Source: an uncultured Collinsella sp. (GTDB lineage: Bacteria > Actinomycetota > Coriobacteriia > Coriobacteriales > Coriobacteriaceae). From it: 64,000 bases of DNA. The notes under the pieces were generated by a model. The model was not told where the DNA came from. It saw nothing but the letters and a program-made list of their open reading frames with translations, and searched no databases. The position numbers and the translations under genes are program-made. Positions 31,751-40,441 of the stretch are shown one piece after another; position 1 is the stretch's first letter; each line of letters begins with the position of its first letter. The stretch spans positions 1-64,000 of the forward strand of contig UQKY01000006.1 in the NCBI GenBank assembly GCA_900541785.1, given 5' to 3'.

Positions 31751-33331
31751 TTGAGCATCACGCCCCTCGATAGCATTCGCCGCGCCATCGCCCGCCGCAA
31801 CGGCGTCTCCAACCCCGCTGCATCGAGAGACGGCGCCGCGAAGGCCCAGGGCGGCCGCATCGAGAACGGCCTGTTCCCCGCCTCCCACACGGCCGAAGAG
31901 CTCGCGCGCATCCAGGAGCTGAGCCAGCGCAACGCCGGCGGCCCCGACAGCAGCCAGGCCACGCGCCGTCGCCGCGAGCGCGATCGCGAGCCCGGCCCCA
32001 TCCACCGCATGGTCAACGCATGGTGGAACCGCCTACTCGGCGCTGTCTACGGCGGCGGCTTCTCCATGCAGGAAGCCGAATACGAGGAGCACGCCACCCG
32101 CCGCGACTATCTCTGGAATACCCTGGGCACCGCCGTGTGGGGTTTCGCGTTTCCCCTGCTCACCATTGTGTCCACGCAGCTTGTGGGCGCCGAGGAAGCC
32201 GGTAAGTTCTCCATCGCCTTTGTCACCGGCACGCTCATCATGATCGCGTGCAACTACGGCGTGCGCAATTTCCAAGTCTCGGATATCGACGAAACGACGT
32301 CCTTTGCCTCCTACCAGCTCAACCGCTGGCTTTGCGGAGCGCTCGCCCTAGGCTGCGGCCTCATGTACAGCAGCGCCCGCGGCTATGACGCGCAGATGGC
32401 GACGATCGGCCTGGGCGTCTACCTGTATAAGGTGATCGACGGCGTGGCGGACGTATACGAGGGCCGCCTGCAGCAGGCCGATAAACTCTACCTGGCCGGC
32501 ATGAGCCAAACGCTACGCTCCGTCGGCGTCATCGTGGTCTTTAGCGTGGCGCTGTTCCTTACGCGCAGCATGCCCATCGCGGCCATGGCCATGGGTGTCA
32601 CCGCCATCGCCTCGCTCGTGCTGGTCACCGCGCCGCTCGCCCTGCTCGAGACCGAAAAATCGCGCCGCGTGAGCCTGCGCGAGGTCGGCCACCTATTTGT
32701 CCAGTGCGCTCCGCTCTTTGGTGCACTGTTCCTGTTCAACCTCATCGAGAGCATGCCCAAGTTTGTGATGGAAGGCACGCTGGCCTACAAATACCAGCTG
32801 TACTTTAATGCCCTGTTCTTTCCGGCGCAGGCTATTTTGCTGAGCATCGGATTTGTCTACAAACCGCAGCTTTTGCGTCTGTCGAGCATTTGGGCGAACC
32901 CGCGCAAACGCCGCCGTTTTGACTTGATTATTGTTGCCGTTATGGCGCTGATCGTGGCCATCACCGGCGTGTGCGCCGCATTTATGGCAGGCCCCGGCAT
33001 TCCCCTTATGAGCTTTATGTACGGCCTCAACTTTGAGCGTTACCGCACCTTGGCGCTGCTGATGGTCGTCGCCGGCGGCGTAACCGCGGCCATCGATTTT
33101 ATCTACGCCATTATCACGGTGCTGCGCCACGCTGGAGACGTCACCAAGATCTACCTGATCTGCTTTGCCGTGAGCGTGGTGCTCCCGGTGATTCTGATCA
33201 ACCTGCTGGGCCTGATGGGCGCCGTGGTGAGCTACCTGGCAGTCATGGCCCTACTGCTGGTGTTGCTGATAATCGAGTACGCCCACATCCGCCAACGAAT
33301 CGAGCGCGACCGGAACCCATACGGCGCCTAA
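31751..33331 (+). CDS. Polysaccharide-flippase-like membrane protein
   Basis: A 526-residue protein with a ~110-residue hydrophilic, Arg-rich N-terminus (RRIA..., QATRRRRERDREPG) and then about 12 membrane segments, including NTLGTAVWGFAFPLLTIVST, where the flippase (Wzx/MurJ/MATE-like) fold begins. The sequence GVYLYKVIDGVADVYEGRLQ and later PKFVMEGTL are typical of lipopolysaccharide/teichoic-acid type exporters. The lipid-linked cargo is unknown. The start is TTG at 31751, set by GAAAGGACTCCGC. The N-terminal extension is unusual for this family. Confidence 0.75.
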   Translation: MSITPLDSIRRAIARRNGVSNPAASRDGAAKAQGGRIENGLFPASHTAEELARIQELSQRNAGGPDSSQATRRRRERDREPGPIHRMVNAWWNRLLGAVYGGGFSMQEAEYEEHATRRDYLWNTLGTAVWGFAFPLLTIVSTQLVGAEEAGKFSIAFVTGTLIMIACNYGVRNFQVSDIDETTSFASYQLNRWLCGALALGCGLMYSSARGYDAQMATIGLGVYLYKVIDGVADVYEGRLQQADKLYLAGMSQTLRSVGVIVVFSVALFLTRSMPIAAMAMGVTAIASLVLVTAPLALLETEKSRRVSLREVGHLFVQCAPLFGALFLFNLIESMPKFVMEGTLAYKYQLYFNALFFPAQAILLSIGFVYKPQLLRLSSIWANPRKRRRFDLIIVAVMALIVAITGVCAAFMAGPGIPLMSFMYGLNFERYRTLALLMVVAGGVTAAIDFIYAIITVLRHAGDVTKIYLICFAVSVVLPVILINLLGLMGAVVSYLAVMALLLVLLIIEYAHIRQRIERDRNPYGA

Positions 33332-33389
33332 TTCGAGTCAATTTGAAGAAAAGAAACGTCGATGTTTTGGCACCGACAGCGAGCAGTCT

Positions 33390-33475
33390 CGAAGTGCCCC
33401 AGGTTGGCGCGAAAGAGGAACGACGCGTACTTCTGTACGCGAGCGACGGTTTGAGCGACAAGATGGGGTGCTTCG
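33390..33475. repeat. Nested-hairpin intergenic element 2
   Basis: The outer arms 33390-33410 (CGAAGTGCCCCAGGTTGGCG) and 33455-33475 pair at about 16 of 21 positions. The inner arms CGCGTAC (33424-33430) and GTACGCG (33435-33441) pair perfectly around TTCT. It lies in the gap between the convergent flippase and phosphoesterase genes. Confidence 0.6.
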
Positions 33476-33497
33476 GGGCTACGCAGCGTCAACGTGA

Positions 33498-33519
33498 CCG
33501 CCGTTCGGTAGAACGGCGG
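33498..33519. terminator. Hairpin at the end of the phosphoesterase gene
   Basis: CCGCCGTTC-GGTA-GAACGGCGG, a perfect 9-bp stem, eight bases beyond the minus-strand stop at 33527. There is no clear T-run. Confidence 0.55.
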
Positions 33520-33526
33520 AACAAGG

Positions 33527-34366
33527 TTACTCGCCGGGCAGAATGTTCGCATAGAACTCCGCACCATCATCCAGGCGCAGGATGCCCACGCGGCCGAACT
33601 CGGAGCCGGTGGCGGCGGCGCAGTCGATGTCGATGCGGTCGGGAACGCCGGCGGTATCCTCGCCACCCAGGCGCACAATCTGTCCGCGCCCCGACTCCTC
33701 GTCGAGTCCTGCCAGGCCGCCTACCTCGCAATAACGCCCAAGCGACACCGTTGGCGTGTGGCCGCTCACCACGACCGGACCCTTGCCCTCGGCAGAAAGC
33801 AAACCCGTCGGCGCATCCCAATAGCCATGACGAATCCACAGCAGGTCATCGGACGACTGCACGGCAAGCATCTGCTTCAGCAGTTCGGGATCGGCGCCAA
33901 CCGCTCCGGCACCATCGGCACAATCCACGTCGTGTTCAAGCAAAAACGCCCGGGCCGCCTCAGTCTCAATGCCGGCATGTACCAGCAGGTACGGGCGCTC
34001 ATCGGTCTCGGCCACCGCATACAGCGGCAACCCGGCCATCCAGCGCACAAGCTCCTCGTACGCCTCAAATTCCATGTCGTTAAGCTGCTCGCGCGTCGTC
34101 CAGCCGCCGTTGATATCCCATGTCTCGGCATCGAGCGGGTCCTGGCCAATAATGGCATCGAGCATGATCTGCTCATGGTTACCCTTGAGCACGCGCGCGT
34201 TGGGCAGCGATCGCACCAGTTTAATAACACCGACCGGATCGGGCCCGCGATCGATCATGTCGCCCAGCACGTACAGCGTATCTTCGGACGCCAGCGAAAT
34301 CTTGGACAGGGCCTCGTCAAGCGCACGTACGTGTCCGTGAGCATCGGATGTCACATAGATCGCCAT
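33527..34366 (-). CDS. Metallophosphoesterase (PPP/ApaH-like)
   Basis: A 279-residue phosphatase with the five calcineurin-type metal motifs: DAHGH (8-12), GDMIDRGPDP (35-44), GNHE (62-65), a His in LLVHAG, and VSGHTPT. The pattern is that of bacterial PPP-type phosphatases and the related ApaH diadenosine tetraphosphatases. Which substrate (phosphoprotein or dinucleotide) is used cannot be decided. The ATG at 34366 follows GGGAAAGGCGTTCC. It is divergent from the antiporter gene. Confidence 0.88.
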   Translation of the reverse strand: MAIYVTSDAHGHVRALDEALSKISLASEDTLYVLGDMIDRGPDPVGVIKLVRSLPNARVLKGNHEQIMLDAIIGQDPLDAETWDINGGWTTREQLNDMEFEAYEELVRWMAGLPLYAVAETDERPYLLVHAGIETEAARAFLLEHDVDCADGAGAVGADPELLKQMLAVQSSDDLLWIRHGYWDAPTGLLSAEGKGPVVVSGHTPTVSLGRYCEVGGLAGLDEESGRGQIVRLGGEDTAGVPDRIDIDCAAATGSEFGRVGILRLDDGAEFYANILPGE

Positions 34367-34673
34367 GGAACGCCTTTCCCTACCTTGCGGCCGAAGCCCG
34401 GAGCAGCAACTAAAACTTCAAGTTGAACTTAAACGTTACCCATTGTACTCCGTTGCAATAAAGCTGGGAAGGGCTGCGTGTCGCCAACGCCCGCGCGCGC
34501 CGTTCACGGTGCACCGCCGGCAGCTGCTCCCCGATCAGCGTCGCACACGCCGCAGCCTCGTGTCGAAAATGCGCACGCCCGCAATCCACCACCGTAAACC
34601 CACCACCTTTGGGTACAAATAACCGCAGACAACTGACCGTGCCACGCCAGCCACCCAGGAGCGGACACTATCC
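34367..34673. other. Divergent intergenic region, no identified element
   Basis: The 307 bases between the phosphoesterase and antiporter starts must hold both promoters, but no clear -35/-10 pair, hairpin or repeat stands out. A 60-codon open frame on the minus strand (34410-34592) lacks support. Confidence 0.4.
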
Positions 34674-36275
34674 ATGAACCAGATACTTCTCTTTATCGGC
34701 CTCGTCATCATTTTGTGCCTGACCATCAAACCCGTCGGCAAAAAGCTCCCCTTCCCCACCCTGCTCATCTTTATCGCGCTGGGCATGCTGCTGGGCGTCA
34801 ACGGGCCGGCGCACATCGACTTTAGCGACTACGCGCTCACCGAAACCGTCTGCAGCACGGCGCTGCTGTTCATCATGTTCTACGGCGGCTTTAACACCAA
34901 TATCGACCGCGCCAAGCCCGTCGCTGTACCCGCAGTGCTGCTGAGCACCCTCGGCGTTATCGCCACCGCCGGCATCACGGGCACCTTTGCGCACTTCGCA
35001 CTGGGCTTCGACTGGATCGGCGGCCTGCTGCTGGGCTCGGTCGTGGCATCGACCGATGCGGCCAGCGTCTTTAGCGTGCTGCGTGAGCACAACCTGTCGC
35101 TGAGGGACGGCACCGACTCGCTACTCGAGGTCGAATCGGGCTCCAACGACCCCGTCGCCTACATGCTCACCGCAGTGCTCGCGACCCTCGCGGCGGGCGG
35201 CACTATCAACATTCCCATACTACTGGCCAAGCAGATCGTCCTGGGCGTGGGCCTGGGCCTTGCCATCGGCTGGACATCCAGCCGCCTGATTGAGCGCGCA
35301 CACGCAACGGCCGAGGGCGCGCAGACCATCTTTCTGTTCGCCGTGGCGATCGTCGCCTACGCACTGCCGAGCTATCTGGGGGGCAACGGCTTTTTGGCCG
35401 TATACCTGGCAGGCATTGTGCTGGGCGCGAGCGACATCACCGGCAAGGTCGAGATGGCGCACTTCTTTGACACCCTTACCGAGATGGCCGAGATGACGAT
35501 CTTCTTTTTGCTCGGCCTGCTCGTGACGCCCGCACGCCTGCCGCAAATGCTGCTGCCGGGCCTGGCGCTCATGACGTTTATGCTCTTCGTGAGCCGCCCC
35601 ATCGCCGTGGGCATGCTGCTGGCTCCGTTTAGAACGAACCCCCGCCAGGTTGCGCTCGTAAGCTGGGCGGGTCTGCGCGGCGCGGCTTCGGTCGTATTTA
35701 GCCTCTTTGCCGTGGTGACCGGTGTTCCCGGTGGGCACGACCTGTTTGACCTGGTGTTTGTGATTGCCGTGTCGAGCATTGTGGTGCAGGGCTCGCTGCT
35801 ACCGGCGGCGGCAAAGAAGCTCGACATGATCGACGCGGAAGGCGACGTGCGCCGTACGTTTAACGATTACCGCGACGAAGATGGCATGTCGTTTGTCAAG
35901 CTCAAGGTGGGCGCGGGCCATCCGTTTGCCGGTCGCTCGCTCGCCGATATTGGCAGCGCGACGGACATGCTAGTGGTCCTGGTGCTGCGCGACGGTGCAC
36001 ACCCGGTGCTGCCCAATGGCGATACCGTAATTGAGGAAGGCGACCTGCTGGTTATGGCCGCTCCGACGTTTGAAGAGCGTGCCGAGGTTACGCTGCGTGA
36101 GGTCACCGTGACGCCCCACGGTCGCCTGGCCGGCCAGCGCCTGCGCGACGTGCCGCAAGGCAAGCATCCCTTTATCGTCGTGATGCTCAAGCGCGACGGC
36201 CAAACGATCATCCCCGACGGCAACACCCTCATATACGCCGGCGACGAAGCCGTCATCGCCACGCTGGCATCGTAG
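34674..36275 (+). CDS. Potassium/proton (NhaP2/CvrA-type) antiporter
   Basis: A 533-residue CPA1-family exchanger. About 12 membrane segments (residues ~1-385) include the ion-binding region STDAASVFSVLRE followed by LEVESGSNDPVAYML, and SWAGLRGAASVVFSLFA. A soluble C-terminal part (~400-533) contains two RCK_C/TrkA_C-like lobes (MSFVKLKVGAGHPFAGRSLADI and TVTPHGRLAGQRLRDVPQG), where nucleotide or ion ligands may gate exchange. NhaP2 proteins export K+ or Na+ for H+. ATG 34674 begins directly at the first membrane helix. The gene ends just ahead of a family A palindrome. Confidence 0.9.
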   Translation: MNQILLFIGLVIILCLTIKPVGKKLPFPTLLIFIALGMLLGVNGPAHIDFSDYALTETVCSTALLFIMFYGGFNTNIDRAKPVAVPAVLLSTLGVIATAGITGTFAHFALGFDWIGGLLLGSVVASTDAASVFSVLREHNLSLRDGTDSLLEVESGSNDPVAYMLTAVLATLAAGGTINIPILLAKQIVLGVGLGLAIGWTSSRLIERAHATAEGAQTIFLFAVAIVAYALPSYLGGNGFLAVYLAGIVLGASDITGKVEMAHFFDTLTEMAEMTIFFLLGLLVTPARLPQMLLPGLALMTFMLFVSRPIAVGMLLAPFRTNPRQVALVSWAGLRGAASVVFSLFAVVTGVPGGHDLFDLVFVIAVSSIVVQGSLLPAAAKKLDMIDAEGDVRRTFNDYRDEDGMSFVKLKVGAGHPFAGRSLADIGSATDMLVVLVLRDGAHPVLPNGDTVIEEGDLLVMAAPTFEERAEVTLREVTVTPHGRLAGQRLRDVPQGKHPFIVVMLKRDGQTIIPDGNTLIYAGDEAVIATLAS

Positions 36276-36287
36276 CCATCCCCACCC

Positions 36288-36360
36288 ATAAGTTGCGGTG
36301 AAATAGGGACTGAATAGGCCTTCTACCGGCCCAAACGGTCCCTATTTCACCGCAACTTAT
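36288..36360. repeat. Long-palindrome repeat family A, copy 3 (intact)
   Basis: Arms 36288-36310 and 36338-36360 (ATAAGTTGCGGTGAAATAGG and on) are perfectly complementary over 23 bp; flanks CCATCCCC and GGGGATGG extend the dyad. It separates the convergent antiporter gene and the BREX operon tail, so it may terminate both. Confidence 0.9.
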
Positions 36361-36390
36361 TGAGGGGATGGGGTTGAAGCTCAATCGCGG

Positions 36391-36612
36391 CTACCAGTCC
36401 TCGTCCGTGTCATAGCCGTCGCCCTCATCGTCGACGGCATAGTCGCGGAGGTCGAGGCCTTCGCGTTCGGCTCGGGCTAGGAGCTCTTGGGGCGACTCAT
36501 CCTCGATATCCACTACGTCGAGCATAGCGGCCGAAAAGCCCACGCCAGCCGCGCTCCCCGCACGGTCGAGCAGGCTCTCACGCAGCTGATCTACATCAAC
36601 GTCGATCTTCAT
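36391..36612 (-). CDS. Small acidic protein at the end of the BREX operon, unknown
   Basis: A 73-residue protein with an N-terminal MKIDVDVDQLRESLLDRAGS, a central stretch around DIEDESPQELLARAEREG, and a strongly acidic C-terminus DDEGDGYDTDEDW. The ribosome-binding site AGGAGGTTTCACC is excellent and the upstream gene ends only 27 bases away, so cotranslation from the BREX mRNA is likely. The charge pattern would suit a DNA mimic or a partner for a basic protein, but this is speculation. No family is recognised. Confidence 0.7.
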   Translation of the reverse strand: MKIDVDVDQLRESLLDRAGSAAGVGFSAAMLDVVDIEDESPQELLARAEREGLDLRDYAVDDEGDGYDTDEDW

Positions 36613-36639
36613 GGTGAAACCTCCTACCAGACCAGGGCC

Positions 36640-38004
36640 CTACTCAGCAGCGCCAAGCACATCCACAGCAGCAACAAAAGCCGCCGCCTGTTTGTCGTCC
36701 ATCTGCGTGGCCAGGCGCCCCACGGGCTCATCGTAGGCGAACTGTACCTTATCGATAAAGCAGTCCCAAGCACGCTCGTCCACACGCACGGCGGCCTCGC
36801 AATACTGACTGAGCTTTTTGAGTCCATACCAAAACGCATTCACATGGCGTGCAGGGTCCTCATCCAGCACGCCATCGTAGCGACGCCCGTTAAACTCACG
36901 CATGCGGGCCACGGCAACCTCGAGCGAGTCGCCGCCCTCGGCCGAAGCCTCATCCACTAGCTCGGGAATCGGAACCTCACGGCGAACAGCATGCCTGGTT
37001 GCACCATCGTACTCGCCCACCAGCACGTCCTCATCAAGCCTAGAATCGTAGTCGAAATAACTACTGCCCTGGCAAATCCCATGCGGCGAGCCAGAGCCAA
37101 ACGCGCAGAATAACCCGCCGTCGGAAACAACGCAACGGTAGGTCTCAAACGACTTCTTAACCTGAGCGAGCAACTCGGAAAGCTCCCCGGCATCGCACGC
37201 TGTCTCGCACGCAACGCACGCAGACTCCGGCAGCCCCGAAGGCTCCACCGTGCTCCCCGCAACGCGGGCGGCGCGCTCGGCCCGATACGCCTGCGCTGCC
37301 AAGCGCGCTCGCTGCGCAGCGCCGTGCACGTTCGTAAGTTCACGCTCCAACGCCACGTCGCCAGCAACATCGCCAGCCAAATCGCCCGTAAACCCGTCAG
37401 CGCCCTGCGACCCCGTCGCACTCAGCTCAGACTCAAACGTCGCTGTGATCATGCCCGCAAGGTCCGTCGCATCGGCGGCACAACGCAACTGCTCCAGCTG
37501 CGTACATAGCAGATCGGCATCCAGGGGCACGGCATCCACAACGCGCACGTCACTCAGGCGTGCCACGTCCTGCAGCACCATAGCCCCCGCAGCATCGTAC
37601 GCCGCGTGCACCTTTTCCGCCGTATTGGCACGCAGCTTTACCTCGATAAACGCAAGCGTCTGCTTCAAACGGGCCAGCAGCTCGGCCTTGTCCTCCATGC
37701 GCAAAAAGGCAGCATAGCGACGCTCCATCCGCAGAGGACCAACAATGCCCGCCCGCTTACGAGCGCGCGAAAGCGCAGCGCCCTCAACACGGCGAACATA
37801 CCCGTCAACAGCCCGCACGGCAGAGTCGCGCGCAGCATGTTCGGCAGCCTCGACGCCCCTAAGCACGCCCAGCAGCTCGCGGGAGCGCGCCTTGCGCACC
37901 AGCTCCCCGCGATCGTACTGCTCAAACGCCGTCTGACGCTTGGCCACCGACTCAAAGCCAAACAGCTCGTCGAGCAACTCGCCAACACAACGCTCATCCG
38001 CCAT
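36640..38004 (-). CDS. Unrecognised 454-residue protein downstream of brxL
   Basis: I cannot assign this protein. The first ~130 residues are helical and charged (RQTAFEQYDRGELVRKARSR, ARKRAGIVGPLRMERRYAAF). The middle has a run of Gly/Asp-Ala repeats (FTGDLAGDVAGDVALERELT). The C-terminal third carries several aromatic and Cys residues (ACVACETACDAGEL, GICQGSSYFDYDSRLDED, HVNAFWYGLKKLSQY). No P-loop, helix-turn-helix or membrane segment is seen. ATG 38004 follows TAAGGAGGCCTTGCC. It lies 74 bases after brxL with no clear terminator between, so it is probably part of the BREX transcript and a candidate accessory factor. Confidence 0.7.
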   Translation of the reverse strand: MADERCVGELLDELFGFESVAKRQTAFEQYDRGELVRKARSRELLGVLRGVEAAEHAARDSAVRAVDGYVRRVEGAALSRARKRAGIVGPLRMERRYAAFLRMEDKAELLARLKQTLAFIEVKLRANTAEKVHAAYDAAGAMVLQDVARLSDVRVVDAVPLDADLLCTQLEQLRCAADATDLAGMITATFESELSATGSQGADGFTGDLAGDVAGDVALERELTNVHGAAQRARLAAQAYRAERAARVAGSTVEPSGLPESACVACETACDAGELSELLAQVKKSFETYRCVVSDGGLFCAFGSGSPHGICQGSSYFDYDSRLDEDVLVGEYDGATRHAVRREVPIPELVDEASAEGGDSLEVAVARMREFNGRRYDGVLDEDPARHVNAFWYGLKKLSQYCEAAVRVDERAWDCFIDKVQFAYDEPVGRLATQMDDKQAAAFVAAVDVLGAAE

Positions 38005-38078
38005 GGCAAGGCCTCCTTACCCGAACACGCCAACACGCTCGCGGGCCCACGCGCACGCAAGCCCGCTCGCCCGCACCT

Positions 38079-40430
38079 CTACAGATCTAGCGCCTTCTTC
38101 GCGGCGTCGACCGGGTCGCCATCCATGTAGAACACCGGGCTCAACCCCGAGATAATCTCGGACGAAACACTCTGCAAGCCCGCGATGGCGCTCAGCGGCA
38201 AAATCACGCGCTTGGCGCCGGCGTTTTTGGCCACGCGCATAATGTCCTCGAGCCCTCGGATCTCGTCCATAGAACCCGACATGCGCAAGATTCCCGGAAT
38301 CGCCAGCGCGGGCATCACCGGGCGGTTGCACGCCGCAGAGCAAAGGCCCACAAACTCGGCGAGCGAAACTTCCTCGGACAGGCCCTTGCTCTGCAGGTCG
38401 TTGTAGAACAGCAGATAATCCTTGGAGCCAATGTGCATGCCCGGCGCCACGCGGTTCGCCAGGTTCACAAAGTTGTCGAACGCGGCTTCCAGCGTATCGC
38501 GCACCGGCTTGTTAAAGGCCACGCCCTCGTGCTTAAACTTGCACTCGCCGGCAACGGCCTTATTCTCCAGCTTGTACACGGCAACCTCGCCGCCCTGCGA
38601 CCTGCCCACGCCAAACACGTGGCCGGACAGCAGCGGCCCGTCGGGAATCAGCGTGTCCTCGGTCTGCTCGGGCACGCGCACCACGTGCACGTCCTGCGGG
38701 TTGTCGGCATCCATATAGCCCAGGTTGACGTCGATAAACTCGACGCCCGCCATAATCTTGAGCTGCTCCTTTACGCGGCGACGGCCCTCGATGGCGTAAT
38801 CCAACAGCCAGCGCACGTCGTCCTTGTCCATGGCCTCGTCGGGGAACAGCAGCTTGGCCAGGCCGCTAAAGGTCTTGCGCACGGCGATCTCATCGCGCTT
38901 GTTAAAGTCGCTGTTAAAGCGGAAGTAGCGGTCGATATGGTGTGTAAAGTCCTTGCGGCGCATCTCCTTGCAAAACTCCGACAGGCAGTCGGTGATCAGG
39001 CCATAATGCCCGGTCAGCAGGCTCGAACGCATCTTGGGAATCTCCCAGCCCGGCAGGTAATAGTGGATACGGTCGAAGAAGGCCGAATCGTTGTTGAACT
39101 CCGGCGGGAACGGGTCAAACAGGTGCGTGGTCTTAAGGACATTTTGCACGGTGTCGTTGATGTTGCCCTCAAAGACCATGGAGGCATCGGCGTTGATCTG
39201 GTCGCGGCCGCGCGCGTAGCTGCCACTCGCCATGTAGTCCTTCATGATCTGCACGGCATTGGTGTCCTTAAAGCGCATGCCGGCGACCTCGTCGAACGTC
39301 ACGCAATCCCAATGGCCCACCAAGCCCACGCGATCGGCGCGCATGGAGTTCATGCGGCCGAACAGGTTGGCCGTGGTGGTCTGGCCGCCCGAAAGCAAGA
39401 TGGCGTATGGCGAGACCTCTTTGTAGATATGGCTCTTGCCGGTGCCGCGGGGACCCAACTCGCACAGGTTGTAGTTGCGCTCGATGAGCGGCACCATACG
39501 CTCGATAAAGTGCAGGCGCTCTTTCTCCGAAAGCTCGCTGGACTCATAGCCGGCAGAGCGCAGCAGCATATTGAGCCACTCGTCGCGCGTAAAGTACTGG
39601 CGCTCGTCAATCATGGCATCCAGGTCCAGATTGGGCATCTGAATGGGCGTGAGCGACGCCACGCTAAACGGAGAGTCCTCGGGTCCGCGCTTTTTGCGCT
39701 TGGCCTTGGAGCGGCGCGGCGCATCGTCGCCAAAGACCTCCATGCCAAACTCGTCTTCCTCATCCACGGGATGACGATACTCGATGCTCATAATGCACCA
39801 AATGCCGCCCTGCAGAATCTTAGAATAGTCGCGCACGTACTCGGCCGGCATCACAAACGGCTCGATGGTCAGGTTGGCAAACGACGCCACGTAGATATCT
39901 TTGTACTCGTCGAGCTTGGCCGTCACCTTGTCGATGATGGTAAAACGACCCAACTCGCGGATCTTGGACTTAATGCGCTCGGACTCGTCGGGACGCACGT
40001 AGTTATCAGTGAGGATCCTGCGAATGCGGTCCAAACCCTCTGCCACGGCATCCTCGTCGTCGGTTGAGCAGTACATGCCCAGCAGGTACTCCAGCACAAA
40101 GGTGGGCACGTTGGCGCCGCGCTTCATAAGGGCCGTCAGGTCCTTACGCACGATCTTGCCAGCAAAGTGCTCAAGCAGCTTGCCGTCAAGGCCATCCATG
40201 TCGTAGCCGTCGTCCTCGGGGGCCTCGGCCGCGGCCTGGTCATAGCCATCGGTCGAGGATTCGTCCTTGGTGGTCGCCGCAGACTCAACGGGCACAGCAC
40301 CAAACGGCTCCGGGGCAGGCACGGCCTCCTCCGCAGGCACGGCTTCCTCCACGGGCACGGCCTCCTCCACAGGCACATCCACATCAATCGAGGGAACTTC
40401 CCACAGATCGTCATCATGGCTATCAAACAT
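38079..40430 (-). CDS. brxL: BREX protein BrxL (Lon-like AAA+ ATPase/protease)
   Basis: A 783-residue protein of the BREX type 1 core. The AAA+ Walker A motif GPRGTGKSH lies near residue 327 and Walker B VTFDEVAG near 378. The C-terminal domain (from about GMHIGSKDYLLFYNDLQSKG to the end) is the Lon-protease-like fold, ending in ILPLSAIAGLQSVSSEIISGL and SPVFYMDGDP. BrxL forms DNA-binding ring assemblies needed for phage restriction in studied systems. ATG 40430 is set by TTTTTAGGAG overlapping the pglZ stop; a GTG three codons earlier is too close to it. Unusual is the acidic N-terminal tract at residues 19-40 built of VPVEEA repeats. Confidence 0.93.
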   Translation of the reverse strand: MFDSHDDDLWEVPSIDVDVPVEEAVPVEEAVPAEEAVPAPEPFGAVPVESAATTKDESSTDGYDQAAAEAPEDDGYDMDGLDGKLLEHFAGKIVRKDLTALMKRGANVPTFVLEYLLGMYCSTDDEDAVAEGLDRIRRILTDNYVRPDESERIKSKIRELGRFTIIDKVTAKLDEYKDIYVASFANLTIEPFVMPAEYVRDYSKILQGGIWCIMSIEYRHPVDEEDEFGMEVFGDDAPRRSKAKRKKRGPEDSPFSVASLTPIQMPNLDLDAMIDERQYFTRDEWLNMLLRSAGYESSELSEKERLHFIERMVPLIERNYNLCELGPRGTGKSHIYKEVSPYAILLSGGQTTTANLFGRMNSMRADRVGLVGHWDCVTFDEVAGMRFKDTNAVQIMKDYMASGSYARGRDQINADASMVFEGNINDTVQNVLKTTHLFDPFPPEFNNDSAFFDRIHYYLPGWEIPKMRSSLLTGHYGLITDCLSEFCKEMRRKDFTHHIDRYFRFNSDFNKRDEIAVRKTFSGLAKLLFPDEAMDKDDVRWLLDYAIEGRRRVKEQLKIMAGVEFIDVNLGYMDADNPQDVHVVRVPEQTEDTLIPDGPLLSGHVFGVGRSQGGEVAVYKLENKAVAGECKFKHEGVAFNKPVRDTLEAAFDNFVNLANRVAPGMHIGSKDYLLFYNDLQSKGLSEEVSLAEFVGLCSAACNRPVMPALAIPGILRMSGSMDEIRGLEDIMRVAKNAGAKRVILPLSAIAGLQSVSSEIISGLSPVFYMDGDPVDAAKKALDL

Positions 40431-40441
40431 AGGGCACACTC

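Noticed and set aside
34410..34592. A 60-codon minus-strand open frame in the phosphoesterase/antiporter gap
   Set aside because: No ribosome-binding site, no motif, and a composition expected from chance in this region.
38433..40067. A 544-codon plus-strand open frame opposite brxL
   Set aside because: Antisense shadow of a well-supported BREX gene; no start site or motif.
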